The notes under the pieces are model-generated. The model was given only the letters and a program-made list of their open reading frames with translations, was not told the DNA's origin and ran no database searches. A stretch of 64,000 nucleotides of DNA. It comes from Planctomycetota bacterium (GTDB lineage: Bacteria; Planctomycetota; UBA1135; GCA-002686595). The stretch's first letter is position 1. Each line of letters begins with the position of its first letter. Position numbers and translations under genes: made by a program. Shown in pieces: positions 27,132 through 35,813 of the stretch. Where the stretch lies: NCBI GenBank assembly GCA_029259595.1, contig JAJDEW010000016.1, positions 1 to 64,000 on the forward strand. Reading direction: 5' to 3'.

Positions 27132-28373
27132 ATGGAAGTCTTTCCCCTCGTCTCCTTCGTTCTGGTTCTGGCGGCCCTGTTCAGCTGGCTGAACCACCGG
27201 TACCTGCGGCTACCGACGACCATCGGCGTGATGGCCCTCTCGCTCGGGGCGTCGATCCTCGTGCTGTTGCTCGATGCCGCCGGCCTCGATCTGCGCGCGC
27301 CTGCCGTGCGCTTGCTCGAGCGGCTCTCGTTCCGCGAGGCCGTGCTCGAAGTGCTGTTGGCCTTCCTCCTGTTCGCGGGAGCGCTCCACGTCGACCTCGG
27401 GCGACTCGTCGGCCAGGGCCGGGTCATCGGCCTGCTCGCGACCGTCGGGGTCATGGTCTCGACCTTCTTGGTCGGAGCCGCGACCTGGTTCGTGCTGCCG
27501 TTCCTGGGGCTCGAGATCCGCTTCATCGACGGGCTGCTCTTCGGCGCGCTGATCTCGCCGACCGACCCCATCGCGGTGCTCGGGATCCTGAAGCGCCTGG
27601 GCGTGTCGAAAGGGCTCGAGACCAAGATCGCCGGCGAATCCCTGTTCAACGACGGCGTCGGTGTCGTGGTCTTCACCGTTCTGGTCGGACTCGCGAGCGG
27701 GTCCGGGTCGGCGGACGTCGGTTCGATCGTGGGGCTCTTCCTGGTCGAGATCGTCGGGAGCCTCGTCCTGGGCTTTTTGGCCGGCGGCCTGGTCTACCGG
27801 ATGATGCGCTCGATCGAGAAGTACGAGGTCGAGGTGCTGCTCTCCGTGGCGCTCGCAGCCGGCGTCTACAGTCTGGCCGCGTCCCTGCACGCGTCGGGAC
27901 CGTTGGCCGTCGTCGTCGCCGGACTCTTCATCGGGAACACGGGTCGCACTCTGGCGATGACCGAGGAGACGCGGCGGCACATCGACACCTTCTGGGAGCT
28001 CGTCGACGAGGTCCTGAACGTCGTGCTGTTCGCGCTGATCGGCCTCGAGGTGCTGGTCATCCAGCTGGCGCCGACGTGGCTCACCGCCGGAGCGGTCGCG
28101 ATTCCGATCGTCGTCCTGGCACGCTTTCTCAGTGTCGGTGGAACCATCACGGGGTTGCGTCGCCTGCGCACGTTTTCGCGCCACACCGTGAAGATCCTGA
28201 CGTGGTGCGGGCTGCGCGGCGGCATTTCGGTGGCCCTGGCGCTCGCGATTCCCGTCGGCGTCGAGGCGCGTGGGCTGCTCTTGACGATGACCTATGTCGT
28301 GGTCGTGTTCTCGATCCTCGTGCAGGGCATGACCGTGGCACCCTTCGTACGACGGCTGGGGTCGCGGGCTTGA
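27132..28373 (+). CDS. CPA1-family Na+(K+)/H+ antiporter (NhaP-like)
   Basis: 413 aa, about 12 membrane segments and no large cytoplasmic tail. The first third has the CPA1 pattern LLAFLLFAGALHVDLGRL. The ion-binding region is visible in LLFGALISPTDPIAVLGILK and LETKIAGESLFNDGVGVVVF, the conserved ND pair of CPA1 proteins. A later ISVALALAIP segment follows the Arg of LRGG. The protein exchanges cytoplasmic cation for external protons, for pH and salt homeostasis. Its stop overlaps the TTG of the next gene, so the two are coupled. Confidence 0.93.
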   Translation: MEVFPLVSFVLVLAALFSWLNHRYLRLPTTIGVMALSLGASILVLLLDAAGLDLRAPAVRLLERLSFREAVLEVLLAFLLFAGALHVDLGRLVGQGRVIGLLATVGVMVSTFLVGAATWFVLPFLGLEIRFIDGLLFGALISPTDPIAVLGILKRLGVSKGLETKIAGESLFNDGVGVVVFTVLVGLASGSGSADVGSIVGLFLVEIVGSLVLGFLAGGLVYRMMRSIEKYEVEVLLSVALAAGVYSLAASLHASGPLAVVVAGLFIGNTGRTLAMTEETRRHIDTFWELVDEVLNVVLFALIGLEVLVIQLAPTWLTAGAVAIPIVVLARFLSVGGTITGLRRLRTFSRHTVKILTWCGLRGGISVALALAIPVGVEARGLLLTMTYVVVVFSILVQGMTVAPFVRRLGSRA

Positions 28374-30280
28374 GCGTGCTCGCCCTGCTCGTGCCCCTGC
28401 TGGTCGCGTCGCCGGGCGGCTTGCAGGAAGGCGAAGGGGCGCAGGGGCTCTCGCGTGGCATCGAGGAAGCGGTCGCGCGCGGCGTGCGACACTTGCTGCG
28501 CACGCAGAATCGCGACGGCTCGTGGGACTCGCACAACCGCGAGGCGACCGCGCACTGGGACCACGCCAGCGGTCAAGCCGCGCTCTCGGTCTACACGTTG
28601 TCGAAGTGCGGACTGCCGCCCGATCACCCCGCCATCCAGCGCGGCGTCCTGTACCTCTTGGCGCGCGTCCCCACGCACACCTACACGATCGCGTGCCAGC
28701 TCATGGCTCTGGACCAGCTGGGCGATTTGTACGGGGACCGGCTCGAGGAGCTGCACGAAGCCCTGCTCGAGATTCGGGGCTCCAGCAAGGGTGGCTGGGG
28801 CTATCCGGGTCACTCGAGCCTGCGCGAAGACCTCTCGAACACGGTCTATGCGGTGCTCGGGTTGCATGCGGTGAAGGGGCGGGGCTTCGCACTGCCGCGC
28901 AAGCTCACGGGTGAGCTGATCGAAGCGCTGCAGGCCTATCGCGAGGCGCCGCGGGCGGGCACGCGCGGGGACGTGGCCGGCTTCCGCTACGACTTTTCCG
29001 AGCGCTCGCCGACCGGTGCGATGACGTCGGCCGCGTTGACGCTCTTGTACTCGCTCGGCGACCTCGGCCCGAAGCTCTCGCGCACCGAGGTCCGCGAGCT
29101 GGACGAGATCGTCGCACTCGGACGCGCCTGGCTGGTCGACAACTACACCGTGACCGCCAACCCGAGCGGCTCGGACGCTTGGTACTTCTACTGGCTGTAC
29201 GGTCTCGAGCGCGTGGGTTCGCTCTCGGGCGAGCGTCTCCTGGGTGCGGCGGACTGGTATGCGGACGGTGCGCGTGAGCTGATCAAGAGCCAGCACGAAG
29301 ACGGCGGTTGGCGCACGAGTGGCGAGCAGGTCTGGCCTCCGAAGCCGATGGACGCGGCCAACACGTGCTTCGCGCTGCTCTTCTTGAAGCGGGCGACCGC
29401 GCCCTCGTCGGGCGCCGAGAGTGCGCCGTCAGTGCCGGTCTACGCGACCGCCGCCGACGCTCCGCTGCGCCTGCGGGCTTCCGGCTCGGGCACCATCACG
29501 GCCTGGCTCGAGGGCGTCCGACCCGAGCTCGTCGAGCGCTACTCCGAGGCCGGCGGTCTGGTCGAGGGTTTGCGTGTGCTGGAAGCCGAGTGGCGGCTCG
29601 ACGGCGAGGTCGTCGCGACCCTGGAGGGCGATCCGAGCAAGGGCTGGAGCGACGAGCGCTTCGCGCTACAGGTCACCTTCACGCGCGCCGGCGACCACCG
29701 CTTGACCTGCCGCTTGCGCGTCGTGGTTCCGGGGGACGAGCGCGAGGTGCGCGCCCGCGTCGCGTCCGAGTGGATCGAGACCGAAGAGCTCACGCTTCCG
29801 TGCGACACGCTGCTCGAGGACTGGATGACGACCTACGCCTCGGCCTCGAGTCAGAACCTCCTGCTCGGAAGCGAGCTCGACTTCAGCGCCTCCAGTGCGG
29901 TCGACCGCCATCCGGCACAGCACGCGGCCGACGGCACCCAGCTCTCGACCTGGCTCTTCGAAGCCGACGATCCGGCCCCGCGCCTCGAGCTCGAGCTCGG
30001 AAAGGGCGTCCGCGCGAACACCGTCCTCGTCAGCTCCGCCAACCGCAATCCCTTGCACCTCGACGCCTGGGCGCGACTGACCGACGTCCGGCTCTTCGTC
30101 AACAAGGACAAGGACGGCGTCGCCCTCACACGCGGCGACGACGACCTCCTGAAGCTGGAGGCCCGACTGCCCAAGACGGTCGTCGTTCGTCGGCTCGAGC
30201 TTCGCATCCTCGGCCGCGAAGCGGGTCGCGAGCACGGCCTGGTCGGCGGCATCGCGGAGATCGAGCTCGAACGACGCTGA
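28370..30280 (+). CDS. Secreted alpha/alpha-toroid (squalene-cyclase-like repeat) protein with discoidin-like C-terminal domain
   Basis: 636 aa from TTG 28370 (TTGA overlap with the antiporter stop). GTG 28376 is an alternative start. The N-terminus VLALLVPLLVASPGGLQ is a signal peptide. Residues about 25-360 contain repeated QxxDGSW-type motifs of terpenoid-cyclase/prenyltransferase toroids: LLRTQNRDGSWDSH, SKGGWGYPGHSS and SQHEDGGWRTSG. The DxDD catalytic motif of cyclases is not seen, so this is probably a binding or scaffold protein rather than a cyclase. The C-terminal about 150 residues (YASASSQN through RRLELRILGRE) resemble an F5/8-type carbohydrate-binding beta-sandwich. The coupling to an ion antiporter is unexplained. 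Confidence 0.8.
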   Translation: MSVLALLVPLLVASPGGLQEGEGAQGLSRGIEEAVARGVRHLLRTQNRDGSWDSHNREATAHWDHASGQAALSVYTLSKCGLPPDHPAIQRGVLYLLARVPTHTYTIACQLMALDQLGDLYGDRLEELHEALLEIRGSSKGGWGYPGHSSLREDLSNTVYAVLGLHAVKGRGFALPRKLTGELIEALQAYREAPRAGTRGDVAGFRYDFSERSPTGAMTSAALTLLYSLGDLGPKLSRTEVRELDEIVALGRAWLVDNYTVTANPSGSDAWYFYWLYGLERVGSLSGERLLGAADWYADGARELIKSQHEDGGWRTSGEQVWPPKPMDAANTCFALLFLKRATAPSSGAESAPSVPVYATAADAPLRLRASGSGTITAWLEGVRPELVERYSEAGGLVEGLRVLEAEWRLDGEVVATLEGDPSKGWSDERFALQVTFTRAGDHRLTCRLRVVVPGDEREVRARVASEWIETEELTLPCDTLLEDWMTTYASASSQNLLLGSELDFSASSAVDRHPAQHAADGTQLSTWLFEADDPAPRLELELGKGVRANTVLVSSANRNPLHLDAWARLTDVRLFVNKDKDGVALTRGDDDLLKLEARLPKTVVVRRLELRILGREAGREHGLVGGIAEIELERR

Positions 30281-30307
30281 GCGCGACGCGTTCGAGTGGT
30301 TCGACGC

Positions 30308-31477
30308 TCAGGCGCGGGAGAAGCGCTTGCCGAGGCGCAGGAAGGCCGCCTCGAAGGTGTGGAAGCTCAGGATCGCGAGGCCTAGGGCCAGGGCCACGGT
30401 GGCCACGAAGGTGACGAGGGGCTGGTGGACTCCGACGGCGTCGAGGCCGCGCTGGACGGCGTTGTAGCCGAGCATGTGCAGGAGGTACATGCCGTAGCTG
30501 ACCGTCCCGATCTGCGTCAGGAGGCGCAGGCGCAGGAACGGCGCGAGGGCGTTGTCCTCGCGGATGACGCAGCTCGTGACCAGCAGGGCGGCGACGGCGT
30601 GGATCCAGAGCGGATGGGCCTGGACGACGAAGAGGCCGATCAGAATCGCGAGCAGGACCGGACTCGCCGCGCGCTGACCGACGACGCGCCAGAGGAGGCC
30701 GAAGGTCGAGCGCTCGTGCAGAAGGTGCGCGACGATCACACCGAAGCAGATGGCGGGCGCGACGCTGGTCGCGAGGATGCCCAGGAACGGGGCGCCGGTG
30801 AAGATCGTCGACGTGAGGTCGAGGGCCCGGATCGTCACGAGCCCGACCGTGAGGGCAACGACGAGGGCCAGCGACGCGCGCGGGCTCAGGTAGCGCTCGG
30901 CCCAGGGCCAGGCCAGATAGAACTGCTCTTCCGTCGCGAGCGACCAGGCGAAGTAGAAGATCACGCGGCCCGACTCGAGCGGAACAAACCAGTTCGACGT
31001 GTACGTCGCGAAGGCCGGCAGGTTCGCGAAGAAGTCGGCCCTGGCCTGACCGGTCTCGAGCGCCCAGACGAGGCCCGTGTAGGCGAGCAGCACCGCGTAG
31101 TACAACGGAAAGATGCGCAGGGTCCGCCGCACGTAGAAGCGACGCATCGAGATGGTCCCGTGCTTCTGACGCTCGCGCAGCAGGAGCGTCGTGATCAGAA
31201 AGCCGCTGATGCCGAAGAACAGCGTCACGCCGTGCGGACCGCTGCGCGCGAGCCACGTCCCCGGATAGCCGTGCCCGGCCGTGTGGTGCCAGATGACCGC
31301 CAGGATCGCAAAGGCGCGCAGACCATCGAGCGAACCGAACCACGACGTGGCCCGAAAGCGCGCGTGCGGGTGCCGGTCGAGCGGAAGCAGCTTCCCGCGC
31401 CGCAGCTCCGGAGCCGGGACGGGGCGCAGCTGCGGCAGCTTGGCAGGGCTCGTGCCCTCGATACGGTGCGGAGTCAT
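30308..31477 (-). CDS. Acyltransferase-3 family membrane protein (OafA/YrhL-like)
   Basis: 389 aa, about ten membrane segments. Family motifs are visible: SLDGLRAFAILAVIWHHT (catalytic-type His), GVTLFFGISGFLITTLLLRE, FYVRRTLRIFPLYY and LATEEQFYLAWPW. Members transfer acetyl or other acyl groups to sugars of surface polysaccharides or to other exported molecules. A 60-residue cytoplasmic Pro/Arg-rich N-terminus precedes the core. Convergent with the toroid gene; no sugar-biosynthesis genes nearby, so the acceptor is unknown. A Shine-Dalgarno is not obvious. Confidence 0.92.
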   Translation of the reverse strand: MTPHRIEGTSPAKLPQLRPVPAPELRRGKLLPLDRHPHARFRATSWFGSLDGLRAFAILAVIWHHTAGHGYPGTWLARSGPHGVTLFFGISGFLITTLLLRERQKHGTISMRRFYVRRTLRIFPLYYAVLLAYTGLVWALETGQARADFFANLPAFATYTSNWFVPLESGRVIFYFAWSLATEEQFYLAWPWAERYLSPRASLALVVALTVGLVTIRALDLTSTIFTGAPFLGILATSVAPAICFGVIVAHLLHERSTFGLLWRVVGQRAASPVLLAILIGLFVVQAHPLWIHAVAALLVTSCVIREDNALAPFLRLRLLTQIGTVSYGMYLLHMLGYNAVQRGLDAVGVHQPLVTFVATVALALGLAILSFHTFEAAFLRLGKRFSRA

Positions 31478-32060
31478 GGTGCGGGAAGGTGAGCGGAGTC
31501 CTCCGCTTTCGGTTCCCGGCCGTCCCCGTCTGAAACCTCGGACAGCGATTGTGGCGGCCGTGCCGTGACTCCGGCCTGCCCTCCGGCACGGTGGGCTCCC
31601 AGGGCTCCTGGCAGCCCGATGAAAAAATCAGCGGCACGCTGCGCGCGTCCGGAGAGCCCGGGCACACGACCATCGCATCCGTGGCTGTTCCATCGGGCTG
31701 CCAGCTTTCGACGCGCGTCAATGAGTCGTCGAGCTCGTCGCGCACCGATCTGCAGGAGCCGGAGCCCACGGTGATGCCGTCGATGCCGCGAACGGGCGTG
31801 ACTTCGCTGGCGGTGTCCGTACGGCGCAGTCGCCTTCCGCCGACTCGTCGGAAAGCGGCGTCCTCCGCGCAACACACGAGGAAGCAGAGCGCGAGCCTGG
31901 GGGCGCAGGCGCAGGTTGTCGCAAAGAGTCGTCGGCGGCTGTGGATGCAGGCGGGCGTTCGGCGCGCACGGGCCTCGGATCGTTCCGCGACCTCCTCCGG
32001 GCCGTTTTCGAGTGCTCACGGCCGGAGCGAGAGGTGGCAGGTCGGGTCTGCGGGAGGTTC
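31478..32060. other. Non-coding or unassigned stretch before the second paralogue promoter
   Basis: No bounded gene is supported on either strand. One minus-strand frame around 31660-31850 looks coding in composition, but it has no plausible start or own stop and runs into the acyltransferase gene out of frame. It could be a decayed gene remnant. Confidence 0.4.
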
Positions 32061-32075
32061 GCGCTCGGAGCGAAC

Positions 32076-32104
32076 TTGGCATGCGCTCGGCGCTGGTCTA
32101 CACC
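32076..32104 (+). promoter_or_regulatory. Sigma70-like promoter of secreted-protein paralogue 2
   Basis: TTGGCA (32076-32081), a 17-base spacer, then TACACC (32099-32104). It matches the promoter at 20485-20513 in boxes, spacing and distance to the leader, while the spacer sequence itself differs. Confidence 0.6.
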
Positions 32105-32111
32105 CCGGGCT

Positions 32112-32177
32112 GAAGCGGCATTGGATCGTCCCGTCCCTCCCGGACGGATCTAGCGCCGGCGACTGGGTCGCCGCTTC
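32112..32177 (+). promoter_or_regulatory. Structured 5' leader, copy 2 (competing stems)
   Basis: Same design as copy 1. P1 is GAAGCGGC (32112-32119)/GCCGCTTC (32170-32177), hairpin A is CCGTCC (32131-32136)/GGACGG (32142-32147), and hairpin B is CGGCGAC (32157-32163)/GTCGCCG (32167-32173). Loops are 5 and 3 bases, against 10 and 4 in copy 1, so stems are kept while loops vary. P1 and hairpin B again exclude each other. The RBS AAGGAA (32189-32194) follows. Confidence 0.6.
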
Positions 32178-32199
32178 GTGAATCCACCAAGGAATCCAC

Positions 32200-33522
32200 A
32201 TGCAGATCCATCGCCGCTCCATGGCCCTCGCCATGGGGTTCGCCCTCCCGTGGCTTTCGATGTCCGGGCTCGCAGCGCAACGGGCCTTCGAGGCCGCGGA
32301 CCCCGCTGGCGTCATCGTTCCTCCGATCGAACCGATCGGAGCCCTCACCCACGTCGTTCGACCGCATGAGATCGTCGTCCTCAACGGTGCCGGCACCGAG
32401 GACGACATCAGCTACCCCACCGCTGGGTATCCGCTGATCGAAGCCATTCTTCTGGCCGGTCCCGGCGACGTGCTCGGAATCGACGGCTCGCTTCCGGGCG
32501 CCGGTCAGCAGATCGGCGGCGGGGACGCCGGGCAGAAGTTCTACCGCGCGGACTGGGGGCTCGAGCCGATCGACCTCACGATCGTCGGACTCCGGCCGGA
32601 GCGCGCGAGCCAGATCACGTCCTTCTCGTTGCACCTCGGTCGCAATGACGGACAACCGACCGGCGGCGTGAGCCGCATCCGCATCCAGAACCTCACGATC
32701 CTCTCCCCGTCCTCCGACACGCAGTGCATCGGCGTTCCGATCGGAGCCGACACCGGAGGCCTGGTTCAGGTCTACGACGTCGACTTCAAGGGCGCCCAGG
32801 ACGGGAGCTTCGACGGCCTCGGCTACAAGTGGGGCATCCGCGCCATGGGCCGCATGCGCTGGGACATCCGCGGCGTCCACGCGGCCCCGGTGCAAGAGCA
32901 CGTCTTCTACCTCGATTCTCCGGCGGGCAACTCGTACTTCGTCGACTGCACGATGGAGGGGTCGTGGCGGACGATGGTTCAGATCGTCAACCGTCGCACC
33001 GACAACCCCGGCACGACCGGCTACGGCACGCTCGTCTTCGAGAACATGACGGCCTACAACGTGTTCGGCGAGGGCGGCTACGCCTTCACGATCGCGGGGC
33101 ACCTCGGCGGCGTCATCTTCCGGGACTGTCGCGTGATCGAAGGCCCGAACGGATCGCAAGGCGCCCTCGTGGTCTGGGTCGATGATTCCGAGCCGCACGG
33201 GGCGCACCTCGACGGCGACGGCTTCGCGACAGGGCCTGTCATTCTCGACAACTTCCGGGTCTACGCTCCGAACGCCGATCGCAGCCACGTCTCGATCAGC
33301 GGCGCACGCTCGGTGCATATCGACGAGTTCCACATCATCGGCAACCAGATGGCCTTCCGCTTCCGGCAGAAGGAGTACCCCAACGGCAAGATCCGCTTCC
33401 TCGTGCAGGACCCGGTTTCGAGCTACCCGGGCTTCGCGGCGGCGCGCAAGGTGCAATGGAGCCCCGGCGTCGACCTCTCCGACGCGGAGATCGACTCGCT
33501 GTGGTGGCCCCAGGGACCCTGA
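32200..33522 (+). CDS. Secreted beta-helix-like protein, paralogue 2
   Basis: 440 aa with a signal peptide (RSMALAMGFALPWLSMSGLAAQ). It aligns along its whole length with the protein at 20618-21931. Shared blocks include YPLIEAIL.AGPGDVLGIDG-like, GGDAGQKFYRADWG, QNLTILSPSSDT, DGSFDGLGYKWGIRA, NSYFVDCTMEGSWRT, MTAYNVFGEGG and PNADRSHVSISGARS. Divergence is greatest at the signal peptide and the C-terminus. It is predicted to be exported and rich in beta structure, with no known catalytic motif. The shared promoter and leader suggest that the two genes are expressed under the same condition. Confidence 0.82.
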   Translation: MQIHRRSMALAMGFALPWLSMSGLAAQRAFEAADPAGVIVPPIEPIGALTHVVRPHEIVVLNGAGTEDDISYPTAGYPLIEAILLAGPGDVLGIDGSLPGAGQQIGGGDAGQKFYRADWGLEPIDLTIVGLRPERASQITSFSLHLGRNDGQPTGGVSRIRIQNLTILSPSSDTQCIGVPIGADTGGLVQVYDVDFKGAQDGSFDGLGYKWGIRAMGRMRWDIRGVHAAPVQEHVFYLDSPAGNSYFVDCTMEGSWRTMVQIVNRRTDNPGTTGYGTLVFENMTAYNVFGEGGYAFTIAGHLGGVIFRDCRVIEGPNGSQGALVVWVDDSEPHGAHLDGDGFATGPVILDNFRVYAPNADRSHVSISGARSVHIDEFHIIGNQMAFRFRQKEYPNGKIRFLVQDPVSSYPGFAAARKVQWSPGVDLSDAEIDSLWWPQGP

Positions 33523-33539
33523 GCACCGACGAACATGAA

Positions 33540-33574
33540 GCGACGGGGCCCCGCACACCGCGGAGCCCCGTCGC
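33540..33574 (+). terminator. Strong hairpin after paralogue 2
   Basis: GCGACGGGGC (33540-33549) pairs perfectly with GCCCCGTCGC (33565-33574) around a 15-base loop, 17 bases after the stop. It lacks a U run, like the hairpin after paralogue 1. Confidence 0.5.
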
Positions 33575-33748
33575 CCGGTCGATTCGTTGAACACGTCATT
33601 CGGCGCCAGGACGCCGTCCGTCGCGGCACCCGCAAGCCTCGCCGCATCCACGGATTCGCCAGCGCTTCCAGGAGCCTCACCCAGGCGAATGCCGACGCCC
33701 TGGCCCTCGAAGCCCTTGTTCCAAGGACTCCAGGCGTCGGCGCGCGGC

Positions 33749-35374
33749 CTACTTCCCGCTCGCTTCCTCCTGTCCCTCGTAGCTGATCACGATCGAGCCG
33801 GCGCCCGAGCGCAGCTTGTACGTGCCCGTGCCCTGGCCGATCGAACCCTTGGCCTTGGCGCCGACCCCATACTCTTCACGCTCGACCGCGATGCCGAAGC
33901 CGGCCGGGAGGCGGATCGAGCCGACGTCGGTCTCGGCGTCGAAGCGACCGGTGACGTTGGCCGGCACGACCAACCGCACCGAACCCGCGCCCGAATTCAA
34001 GGCGGCCTCTCCCGGGGAGTCCCAGTCGCGCACGCGCAGGCGCACCGTTCCGGCTCCCGAGTTGACGGTCACGCGCTTCTCGACGCGCCCGATCTCGACG
34101 ATGACCGTTCCCGCGCCCGAGTTGGCGCTGAGGTCGGCGACCGTCTTGTCCTTCAGGAGAACCTGGACCTTGCCGGCCCCCGAGTTGGCCGTGACCTTGC
34201 CGCTGGCATGGCGGATCGTGACGGATCCGGCCCCGGAATTGGCGGACACGGCCAGCGCCTTCGGCACGTGCACGACGAACGAGACCTGGATCCCGCGCTG
34301 GTTCTCGTGGCGCTCTTCGATGGACAGCTCGCTTCCGTCCTCGACCAGCTCGACGTGATCGTCGAAGGCGTGGGTCAAGAGCTCCGGCCGCACCCGCTCC
34401 GTGTCCGCCCTGACCACGGCATCGATGACGAGCTGGCCGGTCGTGGACTCGACGATCTCCACCGAACCCGCGCCGGTCTTCACGACCAACGTCTCGATCG
34501 CCGGACCGAGCACCTGGCTGTGGGTGACCTCGGTCTTCCAGTCCATGCGCGAGTCGTGTCCGTTCGCATGCTCGTGCTCTTGCCCATGCTCCTCCTGGGC
34601 CGGAGCCGGTCGAGTCTGCACCGGCCGCCGGTCCTGTTGGGCTGCCAGCTCGTTCGCCTCCGTGTAGGTGGCTCGCGCGGGAAGGGCGAGCTCGAGCTCG
34701 CTGCGTCCCGTGTTCGTTTCTCCGTGCGAACCCGTCAGCCCCACGGACAGCGTCGTGGCGACCAGCGCCCAGGCAGTGATACCGATCGTTGCGGTCATGA
34801 TCTTCGTTCCCAAGGTCAGAGAGGTGAGTCCTCCGCCATGCTTCGCGAGTGGCGCGAGCGCGGCGAGGAAGGTCCGGCGGTCACCGCCGTGATTCGCTTC
34901 GAGTTTGAGACGCAAGAGCGCCAGCCCGCGCGTCAGGCGACTGTTCACGGTCGCCTTCGTCACGCCGGTCTGCCGCGCGATCTCCCCGTACGAGCTTTGC
35001 TCGAAGAACCGCAGGAGGATCGTGCGCCGGTAGGGCTCGTCGAGCCCCAGCACCGCCTGCACGACGTCCCGATGGGTGGCCGCCTTGGCGACGACGTCGA
35101 GCGTCGAGGGCAACGCGACGTCGCGCGCCACCCCCTCCTCCCGCGCCGCGCGGTTGGCGTCCCCGCGCCGCAGCCGCGTCAGGCGGTTGCGCATCACCGT
35201 CGCGAGCCAACCCCCGAGGGGCCGATCCGCGCTGGGGCGATGCTCGAGCCCCTCGACCCACGCGTCCTGCACGAGATCGGCCGCCGCATGGGCGTCCTTC
35301 ACCAGCTGGCGCGCGAGCGCTTGGATCCAGCGGGTTCGATCGAGCAGGGCGGGGACGGTAGGGGATTCGGCCAT
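33749..35374 (-). CDS. ECF-type sigma factor fused to a membrane segment and DUF4097-like beta-repeat tail
   Basis: 541 aa from ATG 35374. Residues about 8-70 are sigma region 2 (HAAADLVQDAWVEGLEH, GGWLATVMRNRLTRLRRG). Residues about 105-160 are region 4 (DEPYRRTILLRFFEQSSYGEIARQ and TKATVNSRLTRGLALL). A hydrophobic helix (TATIGITAWALVATTLSVGL, about 192-212) follows, then a His/Glu-rich linker. The last 250 residues carry seven variants of NSGAGxVxV (e.g. NSGAGSVTI, NSGAGTVIV, SGAGSIVI), spaced about 20-40 residues, as in DUF4097/adhesin-like beta-solenoids. The sigma part would be cytoplasmic and the repeat part outside the membrane. No separate anti-sigma gene is adjacent, so the tail may be the built-in sensor and regulator (inference). 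Confidence 0.88.
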   Translation of the reverse strand: MAESPTVPALLDRTRWIQALARQLVKDAHAAADLVQDAWVEGLEHRPSADRPLGGWLATVMRNRLTRLRRGDANRAAREEGVARDVALPSTLDVVAKAATHRDVVQAVLGLDEPYRRTILLRFFEQSSYGEIARQTGVTKATVNSRLTRGLALLRLKLEANHGGDRRTFLAALAPLAKHGGGLTSLTLGTKIMTATIGITAWALVATTLSVGLTGSHGETNTGRSELELALPARATYTEANELAAQQDRRPVQTRPAPAQEEHGQEHEHANGHDSRMDWKTEVTHSQVLGPAIETLVVKTGAGSVEIVESTTGQLVIDAVVRADTERVRPELLTHAFDDHVELVEDGSELSIEERHENQRGIQVSFVVHVPKALAVSANSGAGSVTIRHASGKVTANSGAGKVQVLLKDKTVADLSANSGAGTVIVEIGRVEKRVTVNSGAGTVRLRVRDWDSPGEAALNSGAGSVRLVVPANVTGRFDAETDVGSIRLPAGFGIAVEREEYGVGAKAKGSIGQGTGTYKLRSGAGSIVISYEGQEEASGK

Positions 35375-35813
35375 GGTTCTCGCGAAAGGACACACCCCAC
35401 GCGCGCGACCCAATGCGCCAAAGGTCCCGAAAATTCCCGCCGACGGACCGGACGGGATCCCCACGCGACGAGCGCCGCGAACGCCTCCCCCCAGCAACCT
35501 GGACTGGTCCGCAAGAATGGTGATCCAGGAACCGGAGGCGGCTGCGGGAAGATGGATCGCAACCCAAAACGGCCCGCCGGTGGCCCTGGGGGCTGTTGCT
35601 CGCCGCGGCTGGGCGAAAAGGTCGACCTGCCCCGGATTCGCAGGGCCGCGCTCGCCGTAACCCTTTGCCAGCCAAGGGCCGAGGACGTGCCATCCACAGT
35701 CAAGAGGGCCACTCTCGTCGAAATCCCGCGGGTGGGATCAGGGGACGTCGTTCGAAGGATCAGCCCCCCGCACCTCCGCGAGGAGCGCTTCCACTCCCAA
35801 CGAGAGAATTGCC
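35375..35813. other. Intergenic region between divergent sigma factor and secreted fibre-like gene
   Basis: No gene is supported. It should hold both promoters. AAGGTCCCGAAAATTCCC (35421-35438) is among its few AT-containing segments. GAGAGAA lies just upstream of the ATG at 35814 as a possible weak RBS. No repeat of the leader found at 20523 and 32112 is present. Confidence 0.4.

Noticed and set aside
28370-30280. Annotation of the toroid protein as a squalene-hopene cyclase
   Set aside because: It has the repeat pattern but not the DxDD catalytic motif. It carries a signal peptide and a discoidin-like domain, and the window has no hopanoid genes.
31490-31877. A minus-strand stretch that looks coding, reading GIDGITVGSGSC and similar
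   Set aside because: It has no credible start or terminator of its own, continues out of frame into the acyltransferase gene, and matches no family I know. It may be a gene remnant, but this cannot be supported.
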